Below, one piece after another: positions 18,801-25,601 of a stretch of DNA of 64,000 nt (within the stretch, counting starts at the first letter, position 1; each line of letters opens with the position of its first letter). The translations under genes were made by a program, and so were the position numbers. This DNA comes from Ruegeria halocynthiae (GTDB taxonomy: Bacteria > Pseudomonadota > Alphaproteobacteria > Rhodobacterales > Rhodobacteraceae). The notes beneath the pieces are model-generated. The model was not told where the DNA came from, did not search any database, and worked only from the letters and a program-made list of their open reading frames with translations. The stretch covers positions 798,070-862,069 of the forward strand of contig NZ_JQEZ01000001.1 of NCBI RefSeq assembly GCF_000743705.1. The letters are read 5' to 3'.

Positions 18801-19311
18801 CTATCTGATGTATCCCAAGGTGTTTCTGGATTACATGGGCCGCCACCGGGTCTATGGCCCGGTTCGCACCCTGCCCACACGCACCTTCTTTTACGGCATG
18901 GAACCCGGTGAGGAGATCACCGCCGAGATCGACCCGGGCAAGACGCTGGAAATCCGTTGTCAGGCCATTGGTGAGACCGATGAAAAGGGCGAGGTCAAAG
19001 TGTTCTTTGAACTCAACGGTCAGCCGCGCGTGATCCGGGTGCCAAACCGCATGGTGACATCGACCACGCAGGCACGGCCCAAGGCCGAGGTCGGCAATGC
19101 CAATCATGTGGGCGCCCCGATGCCGGGCGTGGTGGCCACCGTTGCGGTAACCGCAGGGCAAGAGATCAAGGAAGGCGACATGCTGCTGACCATCGAAGCG
19201 ATGAAGATGGAAACCGGCATTCATGCCGAGCGGGATGCGACGGTTAAAGCCGTGCATGTACAGCCCGGCGGTCAGATTGACGCAAAGGACCTGTTGGTCG
19301 AACTGGAATAA
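15874..19311 (+). CDS. pyc: Pyruvate carboxylase
   Basis: Single-chain biotin enzyme carboxylating pyruvate to oxaloacetate (anaplerosis). 1145 aa, the normal length of the alpha4 type. Order: biotin carboxylase with ATP-grasp loop KASWGGGGRGM and EVNPRVQVEHTVTEE; carboxyltransferase domain starting at TDTTMRDGHQSLLATRM; PYC/OADA domain; biotin carrier domain with EAMKMETG, biotinyl Lys1111. The start ATG 15874 gives MTDFNKILIANRGEIAIRV, the canonical N-terminus. No partner gene is needed; a strong terminator follows. Confidence 0.98.
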   Translation: MTDFNKILIANRGEIAIRVMRAANEMGKRTVAVFAEEDKLGLHRFKADEAYRIGEGMGPVAAYLSIDEIIRVAKDCGADAIHPGYGLLSENPDFVDACVQNGITFIGPKAETMRALGDKASARRVAIKAGVPVIPATEVLGDDMDAIRAEAKKVGYPLMLKASWGGGGRGMRPIESEDELEEKVLEGRREAEAAFGNGEGYLEKMIIRARHVEVQILGDKHGEIYHLYERDCSVQRRNQKVVERAPAPYLSEEQRAEICELGRKICAHVNYECAGTVEFLMDMETGKFYFIEVNPRVQVEHTVTEEVTGIDIVQAQILIAEGKTLAEATGAASQSDVHLTGHALQTRITTEDPQNNFIPDYGRITAYRSATGMGIRLDGGTAYAGGVITRYYDSLLTKVTAKAPTPQAAIARMDRALREFRIRGVSTNIDFVINLLKHPTFLSNEYTTKFIDTTPDLFTFKRRRDRGTKVLTYIADITVNGHPETKDRPEPRADLKEAKPPALKGEPQMGTRNLLEQKGPQAVADWMKAQRQLLITDTTMRDGHQSLLATRMRSIDMIKVAPTYAANLPQLFSVECWGGATFDVAYRFLQECPWQRLRDLREAMPNLMTQMLLRGANGVGYTNYPDNVVQEFVRQAATGIDVFRVFDSLNWVENMRVAMDAVIENNKICEGTVCYTGDILDPDRAKYDLKYYVGMAKELRDAGAHVLGLKDMAGLLKPASARILIRALKEEVGLPIHFHTHDTAGIASATILAASEAGVDAVDCAMDSFSGNTSQATLGTVVEALRHTERETGLDVHAIREISDYFEAVRGQYAAFESSLQAPASEVYLHEMPGGQFTNLKAQARSLGLEERWHEVAQMYADVNRMFGDIVKVTPSSKVVGDMALMMVSQNLTREDVEDPGTDVAFPDSVVDMMRGNLGQPPGGFPDTIIKKVLKDEAPNTDRPGKGVDAVDLEATRAELSQQLEGKEVDDEDLNGYLMYPKVFLDYMGRHRVYGPVRTLPTRTFFYGMEPGEEITAEIDPGKTLEIRCQAIGETDEKGEVKVFFELNGQPRVIRVPNRMVTSTTQARPKAEVGNANHVGAPMPGVVATVAVTAGQEIKEGDMLLTIEAMKMETGIHAERDATVKAVHVQPGGQIDAKDLLVELE

Positions 19312-19336
19312 CCGGTTTAGCCTTCTAATGTACCAA

Positions 19337-19367
19337 GGGCCGTTCGGGGAACCGGGCGGCCTTTTTT
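19337..19367 (+). terminator. Intrinsic terminator after pyc
   Basis: Ten-pair stem from 19338-19347 to 19352-19361, including two G-U pairs, capped by a GGAA (GNRA) tetraloop and followed by T6 (19362-19367). Confidence 0.9.
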
Positions 19368-19389
19368 CCAACAACAAGGATTTAGGCCC

Positions 19390-19773
19390 ATGCTGTCCGT
19401 CACACCCGTCTATGCCGCATTGCTGGCGATTTTATATGTCGCGCTAAGCGCCAAGGTGATCAGCCAACGCCGTAATGACAAGATTTCATATGGTGATGGC
19501 GGCAATCAGGGCATGCTCAAGGTTATCCGGACGCATTCGAACTTTGTCGAATACACCCCTTTTGCCTTGTTGCTGATCGCGATGGTCGAGTTGCAGGGCG
19601 CGGGCGGGCTGTTGCTAAACCTGCTGGGCATGGCTTTACTGGCCGGGCGGGTGCTGCATGCCTATGGATTCGGCCGCAGCCCTCAGGTCGTGATTCTGCG
19701 CCAGATCGGGATGCTGCTGACTTTTGCGGCCATTCTGGTGGCGGCCATCGCAAACCTGGTACTGGCGCTTTGA
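19390..19773 (+). CDS. MAPEG family membrane protein
   Basis: 127-aa membrane protein of the MAPEG (eicosanoid/glutathione metabolism) family as found in bacteria. Four hydrophobic helices, with the family segment RTHSNFVEYTPFALLLI after the first helix and a C-terminal helix ending LVAAIANLVLAL. Bacterial members often have glutathione-linked or unknown activity. Start ATG 19390, about 20 nt past the pyc terminator, so it needs its own promoter or read-through. Confidence 0.85.
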   Translation: MLSVTPVYAALLAILYVALSAKVISQRRNDKISYGDGGNQGMLKVIRTHSNFVEYTPFALLLIAMVELQGAGGLLLNLLGMALLAGRVLHAYGFGRSPQVVILRQIGMLLTFAAILVAAIANLVLAL

Positions 19774-19779
19774 CCTGGC

Positions 19780-19799
19780 TGGCGGGGTTCATCCCGCCA
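19780..19799. terminator. Possible bidirectional hairpin between the MAPEG gene and the small ORF
   Basis: TGGCGGG (19780-19786) / CCCGCCA (19793-19799), 6-nt loop, between convergent genes. No T tract follows on either strand, so this is a weak terminator call. Confidence 0.35.
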
Positions 19800-19941
19800 A
19801 TCGCTGCGTCTCAATCAAGGGGGCATTCCTGAGGACCGGATCGACCTGCGCCAGCTTGTCCTCATCCCGGGTACAGACCACAGATGTCAGCACGATCAGC
19901 GCCGCCAGCAGCGCCATCTTCATGTCGGCAATATGTGTCAT
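19789..19941 (-). CDS. Hypothetical 50-aa protein with a hydrophobic N-terminus
   Basis: MTHIADMKMALLAALIVLTS followed by a short charged tail ending LIETQRLAG. The ATG at 19939-19941 is directly preceded by AAAAGGAA. The hydrophobic stretch (about residues 8-22) ends near a Cys (VVC), not a proper lipobox. I do not recognise it. The frame stays open upstream to 20085, but that part shows no coding character. It may be spurious. Confidence 0.4.
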   Translation of the reverse strand: MTHIADMKMALLAALIVLTSVVCTRDEDKLAQVDPVLRNAPLIETQRLAG

Positions 19942-20042
19942 TTCCTTTTCACGAACCCCCTTGTTTATTGAACTTATAAGGATTGAACGCAGGGCACCCG
20001 GAATTCCGTCGAAAGATTTTTCCGCCATTTTGTGTTTTTCCG

Positions 20043-20070
20043 CTTGCAGCCCCGCGTGGGAATTTATACA
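20043..20070 (+). promoter_or_regulatory. Probable promoter of the tRNA-Gly pair
   Basis: -35 CTTGCA/TTGCAG at 20043-20049 and -10 TATACA at 20065-20070, 15-16 bp apart, 20 bp before the first tRNA. Consensus match is moderate. Confidence 0.45.
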
Positions 20071-20089
20071 TCCCTCCTCACTCAACGGC

Positions 20090-20164
20090 GCGGGCGTAGC
20101 TCAGGGGTAGAGCATAACCTTGCCAAGGTTAGGGTCGGGCGTTCGAATCGCCTCGCCCGCTCCA
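20090..20164 (+). tRNA. tRNA-Gly (anticodon GCC), copy 1
   Basis: Cloverleaf with acceptor GCGGGCG / CGCCCGC, D-arm TAGCTCAGGGGTAGAGC, anticodon stem-loop AACCTTGCCAAGGTT with GCC, and T-loop GTTCGAATC. Discriminator T at 20161, and the CCA end is encoded. Confidence 0.97.
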
Positions 20165-20197
20165 TTGAGAGGTCTTCGGACCACATAAGTATCTGAT

Positions 20198-20272
20198 GCG
20201 GGCGTAGCTCAGGGGTAGAGCATAACCTTGCCAAGGTTAGGGTCGGGCGTTCGAATCGCCTCGCCCGCTCCA
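20198..20272 (+). tRNA. tRNA-Gly (anticodon GCC), copy 2
   Basis: Identical to the copy 108 bp upstream, including the encoded CCA. The 33-bp spacer contains GGTC-TTCG-GACC (20171-20182), a UUCG tetraloop hairpin. The pair is probably co-transcribed. Confidence 0.97.
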
Positions 20273-20354
20273 GATACCAAACTTGCCGAACATACTGGTT
20301 CTTTTGCGAACTTTGGGCCATTCTGGCCCTGTCGCAGCTTGTAGGACCACGCTC

Positions 20355-21221
20355 ATGTCGGATTATTCCATTCGCCCGCTGACCGCAGCCGAACTGCAGC
20401 ACGCCGTGGATTGGGCGGGTCGAGAGGGATGGAACCCCGGCCTGCATGATGCCGATTGTTTCCGCACGACCGATCCCGATGGCTATCTGGGCGGTTTTTT
20501 GAATGGCGAGATGATCGCGTCAGTATCCGCCGTAAACTATAATGATGCGTATTCCTTTCTGGGCTTTTACATCGTCCGCCCCGAATTCCGCGGATCGGGC
20601 CACGGATGGGAGATCGCGAAACAGGCCTTTGCCCATTGTGAGGGGCGCAATATGGGTCTGGATGGCGTGGTTGAACAGCAGGACAACTACCGCAAATCGG
20701 GGTTTACCTTCGCCTATAACAACTATCGCTTTGGCGCGACGGTTCAGGACATTTTACCAAAGCTTGGTCAGGTGCTGGGCAACGGCGTGACCGCATTGAC
20801 CGATGTCACCGATGCGCTCAGGCGGTATGACCGCAGGCTGTTCCCGGCCCCGCGTGATGCCTTTCTGCACGGTTGGTTCAGCGCGCCCAGCCATATTTCA
20901 CGGGTGTATACCGAGGATGGGCAGATCAAGGGCTACGCCACGCTGCGCCCCTGTCAGGCCGGATACAAGGTTGGCCCACTGTTTGCCGATGATGCAAAGA
21001 TTGCTCAGGCGCTGCTGGCCAGTTTGCTGGCCGCCGTCCCTGCGGAACATGCTGGGCAAGAGGTCTTCATCGACATGCCACAACCCAACAAGGCAGCGTT
21101 TACGCTGGCGGCGCAGCTTGGACTGGAAAAAGTGTTCGAAACCGCTCGCATGTATTCCGACCACGAACCCGATATTGATCTGAACCGCATCTACGGCGTC
21201 ACAACGTTTGAACTGGGGTAA
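20355..21221 (+). CDS. GNAT family N-acetyltransferase
   Basis: 288 aa. N-terminal GNAT fold: IRPLTAAELQHAVDWAGREGWNPG at the start, and the acetyl-CoA-binding strand/loop FYIVRPEFRGSGHGWEI (about residues 71-87; R-G-S-G-H-G). The C-terminal half (from about 170) resembles the second domain of YitH/HolE-type acetyltransferases, with GYATLRPCQAGYKVGPLFADD. Start ATG 20355 fits the conserved N-terminus. Substrate unknown. It follows the tRNAs and precedes a small membrane protein. Confidence 0.85.
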   Translation: MSDYSIRPLTAAELQHAVDWAGREGWNPGLHDADCFRTTDPDGYLGGFLNGEMIASVSAVNYNDAYSFLGFYIVRPEFRGSGHGWEIAKQAFAHCEGRNMGLDGVVEQQDNYRKSGFTFAYNNYRFGATVQDILPKLGQVLGNGVTALTDVTDALRRYDRRLFPAPRDAFLHGWFSAPSHISRVYTEDGQIKGYATLRPCQAGYKVGPLFADDAKIAQALLASLLAAVPAEHAGQEVFIDMPQPNKAAFTLAAQLGLEKVFETARMYSDHEPDIDLNRIYGVTTFELG

Positions 21222-21270
21222 CCCGCCCGCGCCGAAGGTGAAGAACCGTACCCTACAGGACAACACACCC

Positions 21271-21870
21271 ATGTTAAGCGATCAGCAAAAGCAATTTCTG
21301 ACCGGTTTTTTCGAAAACCTACCGGGGTTGAGTTATCTGGTCCTGTATCGCGTAAGCCACGATCTGCGGTTGGCCGGATGGATCGGCACCGCCCTGGCCG
21401 CAATGGTTTGTATCGCCTATGTCAAACGGCTTTTGCGTCCACATCCCGTCTTGCTGGGAATCAACGTATTCATGGTCGCGATCACGCCACTGATCGAGCT
21501 TTTGCACCTGTCCGGCAACGCATCGGTGGCAAAGCTGATGCTGGGCAATCTGGACACTTTGATCCTTGGCAGTGTCTTTGCAACGGGGTTGATTTTGACG
21601 GTGTTCACGTCAGAGGGTTTTCTGGCGCATCGCGCTGAAAGCTTGAAGAAAATGCGCATTCAATCGGGGTATTTATTGAGTGCTTGCGCGGCCGGGATCA
21701 CCTGGTCGCTGGCCGTAGGGGACAATCACCTTGTGTCGCTGGCACTGCCCCTGTCGCTGATCTTTGGGTTACGTCAATTTCTGATCGCTGGTGCGACAGA
21801 CCGGCAGTCCCGCCACGATGCGTTGCTGGTTGCACCAGCAATTGCTCCGCCCACCGATCAATCCATCTGA
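21271..21870 (+). CDS. Uncharacterised multi-pass membrane protein
   Basis: 199 aa with five to six predicted hydrophobic segments (about 35-55, 58-78, 88-110, 133-150, 155-170), including VLLGINVFMVAITPLIELLHL. Start ATG 21271; the open frame back to 21208 overlaps the acetyltransferase stop and is unlikely to be used. I do not recognise a family. It is 49 bp downstream of the acetyltransferase and probably co-transcribed. Confidence 0.65.
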   Translation: MLSDQQKQFLTGFFENLPGLSYLVLYRVSHDLRLAGWIGTALAAMVCIAYVKRLLRPHPVLLGINVFMVAITPLIELLHLSGNASVAKLMLGNLDTLILGSVFATGLILTVFTSEGFLAHRAESLKKMRIQSGYLLSACAAGITWSLAVGDNHLVSLALPLSLIFGLRQFLIAGATDRQSRHDALLVAPAIAPPTDQSI

Positions 21871-21877
21871 CGGCGTT

Positions 21878-22117
21878 TCAGAACGCCTTGAACGTCATCG
21901 TTGTCAGGGACCGTTCGATGTTCGGGATCACCAGCAGGTTTTCGTTGATGAAATGGCCTACATCGTCGGTTTCGGGGATATAGAGTTTTAGCAGCAGGTC
22001 GAATTCACCGCTGGTCGAATACAGCTCGGAGTGGATTTCGCGCAGGGCGATTTCCTCGGCCACTTTATAGGTGGTGCCGGGTTTGCAGCGGATCTGGATG
22101 AAAACGCAGGTGGACAT
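21878..22117 (-). CDS. Lrp/AsnC ligand-binding (RAM) domain protein without a DNA-binding domain
   Basis: 79 aa matching only the C-terminal alpha/beta domain of Lrp/AsnC regulators: [20 protein letters not shown], then [26 protein letters not shown] and [16 protein letters not shown]. The helix-turn-helix half is missing. Such stand-alone RAM proteins can bind amino acids and may modulate full-length Lrp-type regulators. Start ATG at 22115-22117; it is divergent from hisB, sharing a 154-bp intergenic region, so a link to amino-acid control is plausible but inferred. Confidence 0.85.
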   Translation of the reverse strand: MSTCVFIQIRCKPGTTYKVAEEIALREIHSELYSTSGEFDLLLKLYIPETDDVGHFINENLLVIPNIERSLTTMTFKAF

Positions 22118-22271
22118 GGGCCGGGCCTTGTTGGTTGAGTTGCCCGCAGGCTGGCACGGCGCGCGCGTGCGTGCAATCCCCTGCAACAGTTTGCGGCGAA
22201 TGCCACGCTTGGTCTGGATAAGGCAGGCCATCCCCGTCTATAAGCGCGCCTGTAGCAAAAGGAATTCGCCC

Positions 22272-22859
22272 ATGCGCAGCGCAACGATCAGCCGTCAAAC
22301 CGCCGAGACCGAAATCTCGGTCGAGGTCAATCTGGACGGCACCGGCACCTATGACAACCAGACCGGCGTCGGGTTCTTCGATCACATGCTGGACCAGCTT
22401 GCGCGCCATTCGCTGATCGACATGACGATCCGCGCCAAGGGCGATTACCACATCGACGATCACCACACGGTCGAGGATACCGGCATCGCGCTGGGTCAGG
22501 CGCTGACGCAGGCGTTGGGCGACAAGAAAGGCATCCGTCGCTATGGCGAATGCCACCTGCCCATGGATGACGCGCAGGTGCGCTGTGCGCTGGATCTGTC
22601 GGCGCGCCCCTTTCTGATCTGGAACGTGGATCTCCCGACCCCCAAGATCGGCACATTCGACACCGAGTTGGTGCGCGAGTTCTTTCAGGCGCTCAGCACC
22701 CATGGCGGCATCACCCTGCACATCGACCAGTTGCACGGGTTCAACAGCCACCATATTGCCGAGGCCGCGTTCAAGGCCGTCGCGCGCGCCCTGCGTCTGG
22801 CGGTTGAGACCGATCCGCGAAAGGCCGATGCGATTCCGTCGACCAAGGGCGCACTTTAA
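22272..22859 (+). CDS. hisB: Imidazoleglycerol-phosphate dehydratase HisB
   Basis: Dehydrates IGP to imidazole acetol phosphate in histidine biosynthesis. 195 aa, monofunctional length. Metal-binding motifs [23 protein letters not shown] and [13 protein letters not shown] are present. Start ATG 22272; the open frame back to 22071 has no family similarity and overlaps the opposite gene. hisH follows 58 bp later. Confidence 0.97.
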   Translation: MRSATISRQTAETEISVEVNLDGTGTYDNQTGVGFFDHMLDQLARHSLIDMTIRAKGDYHIDDHHTVEDTGIALGQALTQALGDKKGIRRYGECHLPMDDAQVRCALDLSARPFLIWNVDLPTPKIGTFDTELVREFFQALSTHGGITLHIDQLHGFNSHHIAEAAFKAVARALRLAVETDPRKADAIPSTKGAL

Positions 22860-22917
22860 GCGCAACCCGAAATGTGGGCACCGGTTCTCGGACACGTTGC
22901 GCGTAGAAAGGACTCAA

Positions 22918-23556
22918 ATGCTGACGGCGATTATTGACTACGAAAGCGGCAATCTGCACTCGGCTGAAAAGGCGTTTCAGCGCATGGCGCGCGAGATGAA
23001 CGCGGGTGAGGTCATCGTCACCTCGGACGCGGATGTTGTCGCGCGTGCGGACCGACTGGTTCTGCCCGGTGATGGTGCCTTTCCGGCCTGTGCGGCCGAG
23101 TTGCGCGGGCACAAGGGCATCTACGACGCAATGGTCGAGGCGGTCGAACAGAAAGGCCGCCCGTTTCTGGGCATTTGCGTGGGGATGCAGTTGATGGCCT
23201 CGACGGGCCACGAATACAGGGAAACCGACGGGCTGGGCTGGATTGCGGGTGATGTTGTCCGGATCAAGCCATCCGATCAGGCGCTGAAGGTCCCGCATAT
23301 GGGATGGAACGATCTGGTTCTGGAAAGCGAGCACCCGGTTTTCGCAGGTGTCAAATCAGGCGATCACGCCTATTTCGTGCATTCCTACCATTTTCGGGTC
23401 ACTGATCCGGCGCAACGGCTGGCTTTTGTGGAATACGGGCAAGAGGTCACGGCCGTCATCGGCCGCGACACGATGGTCGGGATGCAGTTCCACCCGGAAA
23501 AAAGTCAGGATGTGGGCTTGCGCATGATCGGAAATTTCCTGACCTGGGCTCCTTAG
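22918..23556 (+). CDS. hisH: Imidazole glycerol phosphate synthase, glutamine amidotransferase subunit HisH
   Basis: Class I glutaminase that supplies ammonia to HisF. 212 aa: oxyanion-loop LVLPGDGAF, nucleophile Cys87 in GICVGMQL, and the His/Glu of QFHPEKSQ near residue 196. AAAGGA lies upstream of ATG 22918. Its partner hisF is about 4.3 kb downstream on the same strand. Confidence 0.97.
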   Translation: MLTAIIDYESGNLHSAEKAFQRMAREMNAGEVIVTSDADVVARADRLVLPGDGAFPACAAELRGHKGIYDAMVEAVEQKGRPFLGICVGMQLMASTGHEYRETDGLGWIAGDVVRIKPSDQALKVPHMGWNDLVLESEHPVFAGVKSGDHAYFVHSYHFRVTDPAQRLAFVEYGQEVTAVIGRDTMVGMQFHPEKSQDVGLRMIGNFLTWAP

Positions 23557-23559
23557 GCG

Positions 23560-23961
23560 TTACTGAACCCGTGTCCAGGTCTGTCCCCGGCAGACAAGCC
23601 CACCAACTGCACAGCCTTTGACCGTCAACTTGTTCTGCCCGTCCAGCGACATTTTCGAGCCATAGGTCTTGTCGCGATCCGGGGCCCAGATTTTGCCGTT
23701 GTCATAGGCACCGTCGCCCTCGGGCACCATGTCCCAGATGATCTGTTTACCCAGGTTTTCATAGCTCAGCAGCTCATTGCCTTCGGCATCAAAAGCGGTG
23801 TCGATGGTGCCGCAAATGGCGCTGCCGCATTCGGCAATGGTTACGTGCAGATATCCGCCGGTATCACCCGGCTGGGTTTTCCACAGCCCATCTACCGGAT
23901 CTTCCGCCAGTGCGCCTGTGGCTAAGGTGGCAAAGACGGCTGCAAGTGCAAATTTCTTCAT
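23560..23961 (-). CDS. Exported DUF2147 family protein
   Basis: 133 aa, signal peptide MKKFALAAVFATLATGALA, then the DUF2147 pattern: DGLWKTQPGDTGGYLHVTIAECGSAICGTI and a C-terminal GLVCRGQTWTRV. Probably periplasmic; no activity is established for the family. It is convergent with hisH (3-bp gap) and divergent from hisA, so it interrupts the his gene series on the opposite strand. Confidence 0.85.
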   Translation of the reverse strand: MKKFALAAVFATLATGALAEDPVDGLWKTQPGDTGGYLHVTIAECGSAICGTIDTAFDAEGNELLSYENLGKQIIWDMVPEGDGAYDNGKIWAPDRDKTYGSKMSLDGQNKLTVKGCAVGGLVCRGQTWTRVQ

Positions 23962-24095
23962 TATTCCCTCCCTGAATTGTGTTCAGTCTGACCCGGCACG
24001 TTACGTCGGGCAAGATTGACTTTGCGTCGCGTTGCATCCCCTGCCCTGCCTGTGCGATATCCGGCGCGAACATTCTTGATATAGGGCCGCCCGAC

Positions 24096-24827
24096 ATGAT
24101 CCTCTACCCCGCCATCGACCTTAAAGACGGGCAGGCCGTGCGCCTGCTGCGCGGTGAAATGGACAAGGCCACCGTGTTCAACGAAGACCCCGCAGCGCAG
24201 GCACGTGCCTTTGTCGAGGCCGGGTGCGAGTGGTTGCATCTGGTGGACTTGAACGGCGCTTTTGCCGGTGAGCCGGTCAATGCCGCACCGGTCGAGGCGA
24301 TTTTGAAGGCCTGCGATGTACCTGCCCAGTTGGGCGGCGGCATCCGCGATATGGCCACGATCGAGACATGGATCGGCAAGGGGCTGGCCCGCGTGATCCT
24401 TGGCACGGTGGCGGTGGAAAACCCTGATCTAGTGCGTGAAGCCGCGCGTGAATTCCCCGGCAAGGTCGCCGTGGGCATCGACGCGCGCAACGGCATGGTC
24501 GCCACCAAAGGCTGGGCTGAAGAAACTGACGTTCAGGTCACCGATCTGGCCCGCAGCTTCGAGGACGCCGGCGTCGCTGCCATCATTTACACCGACATCA
24601 ACCGTGACGGCGCAATGCAAGGTCCGAATATAGACGCCACCGCGGCACTGGCCCGCGCCGTGTCGATTCCGGTGATTGCCTCGGGTGGTGTCAGTTCGTT
24701 GGACGACCTGATCGCCTTGCGTGACTGCGGCGTGGACCTGAACGGCGCAATCTCTGGGCGCGCGCTATATGACGGTGCAATTGATCTGGCCGAGGCGCTG
24801 GCGGTTCTGGGCGCACACGACGGCTGA
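24096..24827 (+). CDS. hisA: ProFAR isomerase HisA
   Basis: Phosphoribosylformimino-5-aminoimidazole carboxamide ribotide isomerase, a TIM barrel of 243 aa. Catalytic Asp8 in [17 protein letters not shown] and the second Asp in the [10 protein letters not shown] segment; phosphate-binding loops GGIRD and ASGGVSS. Start ATG 24096; upstream in-frame codons lack similarity. It makes the substrate for HisF-HisH. Confidence 0.97.
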   Translation: MILYPAIDLKDGQAVRLLRGEMDKATVFNEDPAAQARAFVEAGCEWLHLVDLNGAFAGEPVNAAPVEAILKACDVPAQLGGGIRDMATIETWIGKGLARVILGTVAVENPDLVREAAREFPGKVAVGIDARNGMVATKGWAEETDVQVTDLARSFEDAGVAAIIYTDINRDGAMQGPNIDATAALARAVSIPVIASGGVSSLDDLIALRDCGVDLNGAISGRALYDGAIDLAEALAVLGAHDG

Positions 24828-24867
24828 TGTAAGCTGAGCCACAGCCTGGCAAGCGAAATTCGCTAGG

Positions 24868-24905
24868 CAGGATGCGCCGACCGGCCAACCGGAAGGCGCA
24901 TCCTG
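24868..24905. terminator. Probable bidirectional hairpin between hisA and the DUF302 gene
   Basis: Perfect 11-bp arms CAGGATGCGCC (24868-24878) / GGCGCATCCTG (24895-24905), with a nested CCGG-CCAA-CCGG inside. It sits between convergent stops. There is no T tract on either side, so termination is inferred from position and stability. Confidence 0.55.
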
Positions 24906-24910
24906 AAATT

Positions 24911-25357
24911 CTATTGCGCCGCGACCGACGTCAGTTTGGCCAGCGCGCCGCGCATTTTTTCGATGACAGGTGATTTCTCGACCTCATCCAGTTCGTCCAT
25001 CGTCTCTTTCGGGTCTTCATACGCCAGCCAGACTTGCCCGTTGGCATCCTCGTAGGCCTGCACTTTCAGCGGCAGGAACAAACCCGCGCGCGGGTCTATC
25101 TGCATCGCGGGCGTGCCCAGCGCAGGGTTTCCGAAAATCAGCACCTGATTGGCCGGGATGGTCAGCCCGACCTTTTCCGCCCCGGCGGCGTGATCCACGC
25201 GGGCAAATACGGTCGCACCAGCGTTCCCCACGGCCGCCTCAAGCGCGTCCAGCGCCTCGGTCACGGATTTGTCAGTTTGTACTTTGATGATGTCATCAGC
25301 CATGGCGGACAGAGTCCCTCCGAAAGTCAGAATAGTTGCCAGTATCAGATTGCGCAT
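24911..25357 (-). CDS. Exported DUF302 domain protein
   Basis: 148 aa with signal peptide MRNLILATILTFGGTLSAMA. The DUF302 core follows: VTEALDALEAAVGNAGATVFARVDHAAGA, then NQVLIFGNPALGTPAMQ and LPLKVQAYEDANGQVWLAYEDP. Members are small periplasmic or cytoplasmic proteins of unknown biochemical role. Start ATG at 25355-25357. Confidence 0.87.
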   Translation of the reverse strand: MRNLILATILTFGGTLSAMADDIIKVQTDKSVTEALDALEAAVGNAGATVFARVDHAAGAEKVGLTIPANQVLIFGNPALGTPAMQIDPRAGLFLPLKVQAYEDANGQVWLAYEDPKETMDELDEVEKSPVIEKMRGALAKLTSVAAQ

Positions 25358-25601
25358 ATCGGAATTCCTTTCGTGAATTTCACCCCAGTTTTCACGGCTT
25401 TGCGTGTTTGAGCAATCACAAGTCTGGCATCGGCGGGGCTTTGCCGTTTGAAAGGAAACTTAAGGTCGAGCTGCTAAGCGCACCGTGCAGAAATCAGGAA
25501 CAATAGTGCGATCTGACTGACATTTTGCGCATACCAGCCCCAACCTGGCCTTAATTCGCGATTAACGTCACGACAACAAACACGAGCAGGGAATATTAGT
25601 C

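Noticed and set aside
19942-20085. N-terminal extension of the 50-aa hypothetical ORF
   Set aside because: No coding character. The extension runs back through the putative tRNA promoter region, while an ATG with a GGA site lies at 19939-19941.
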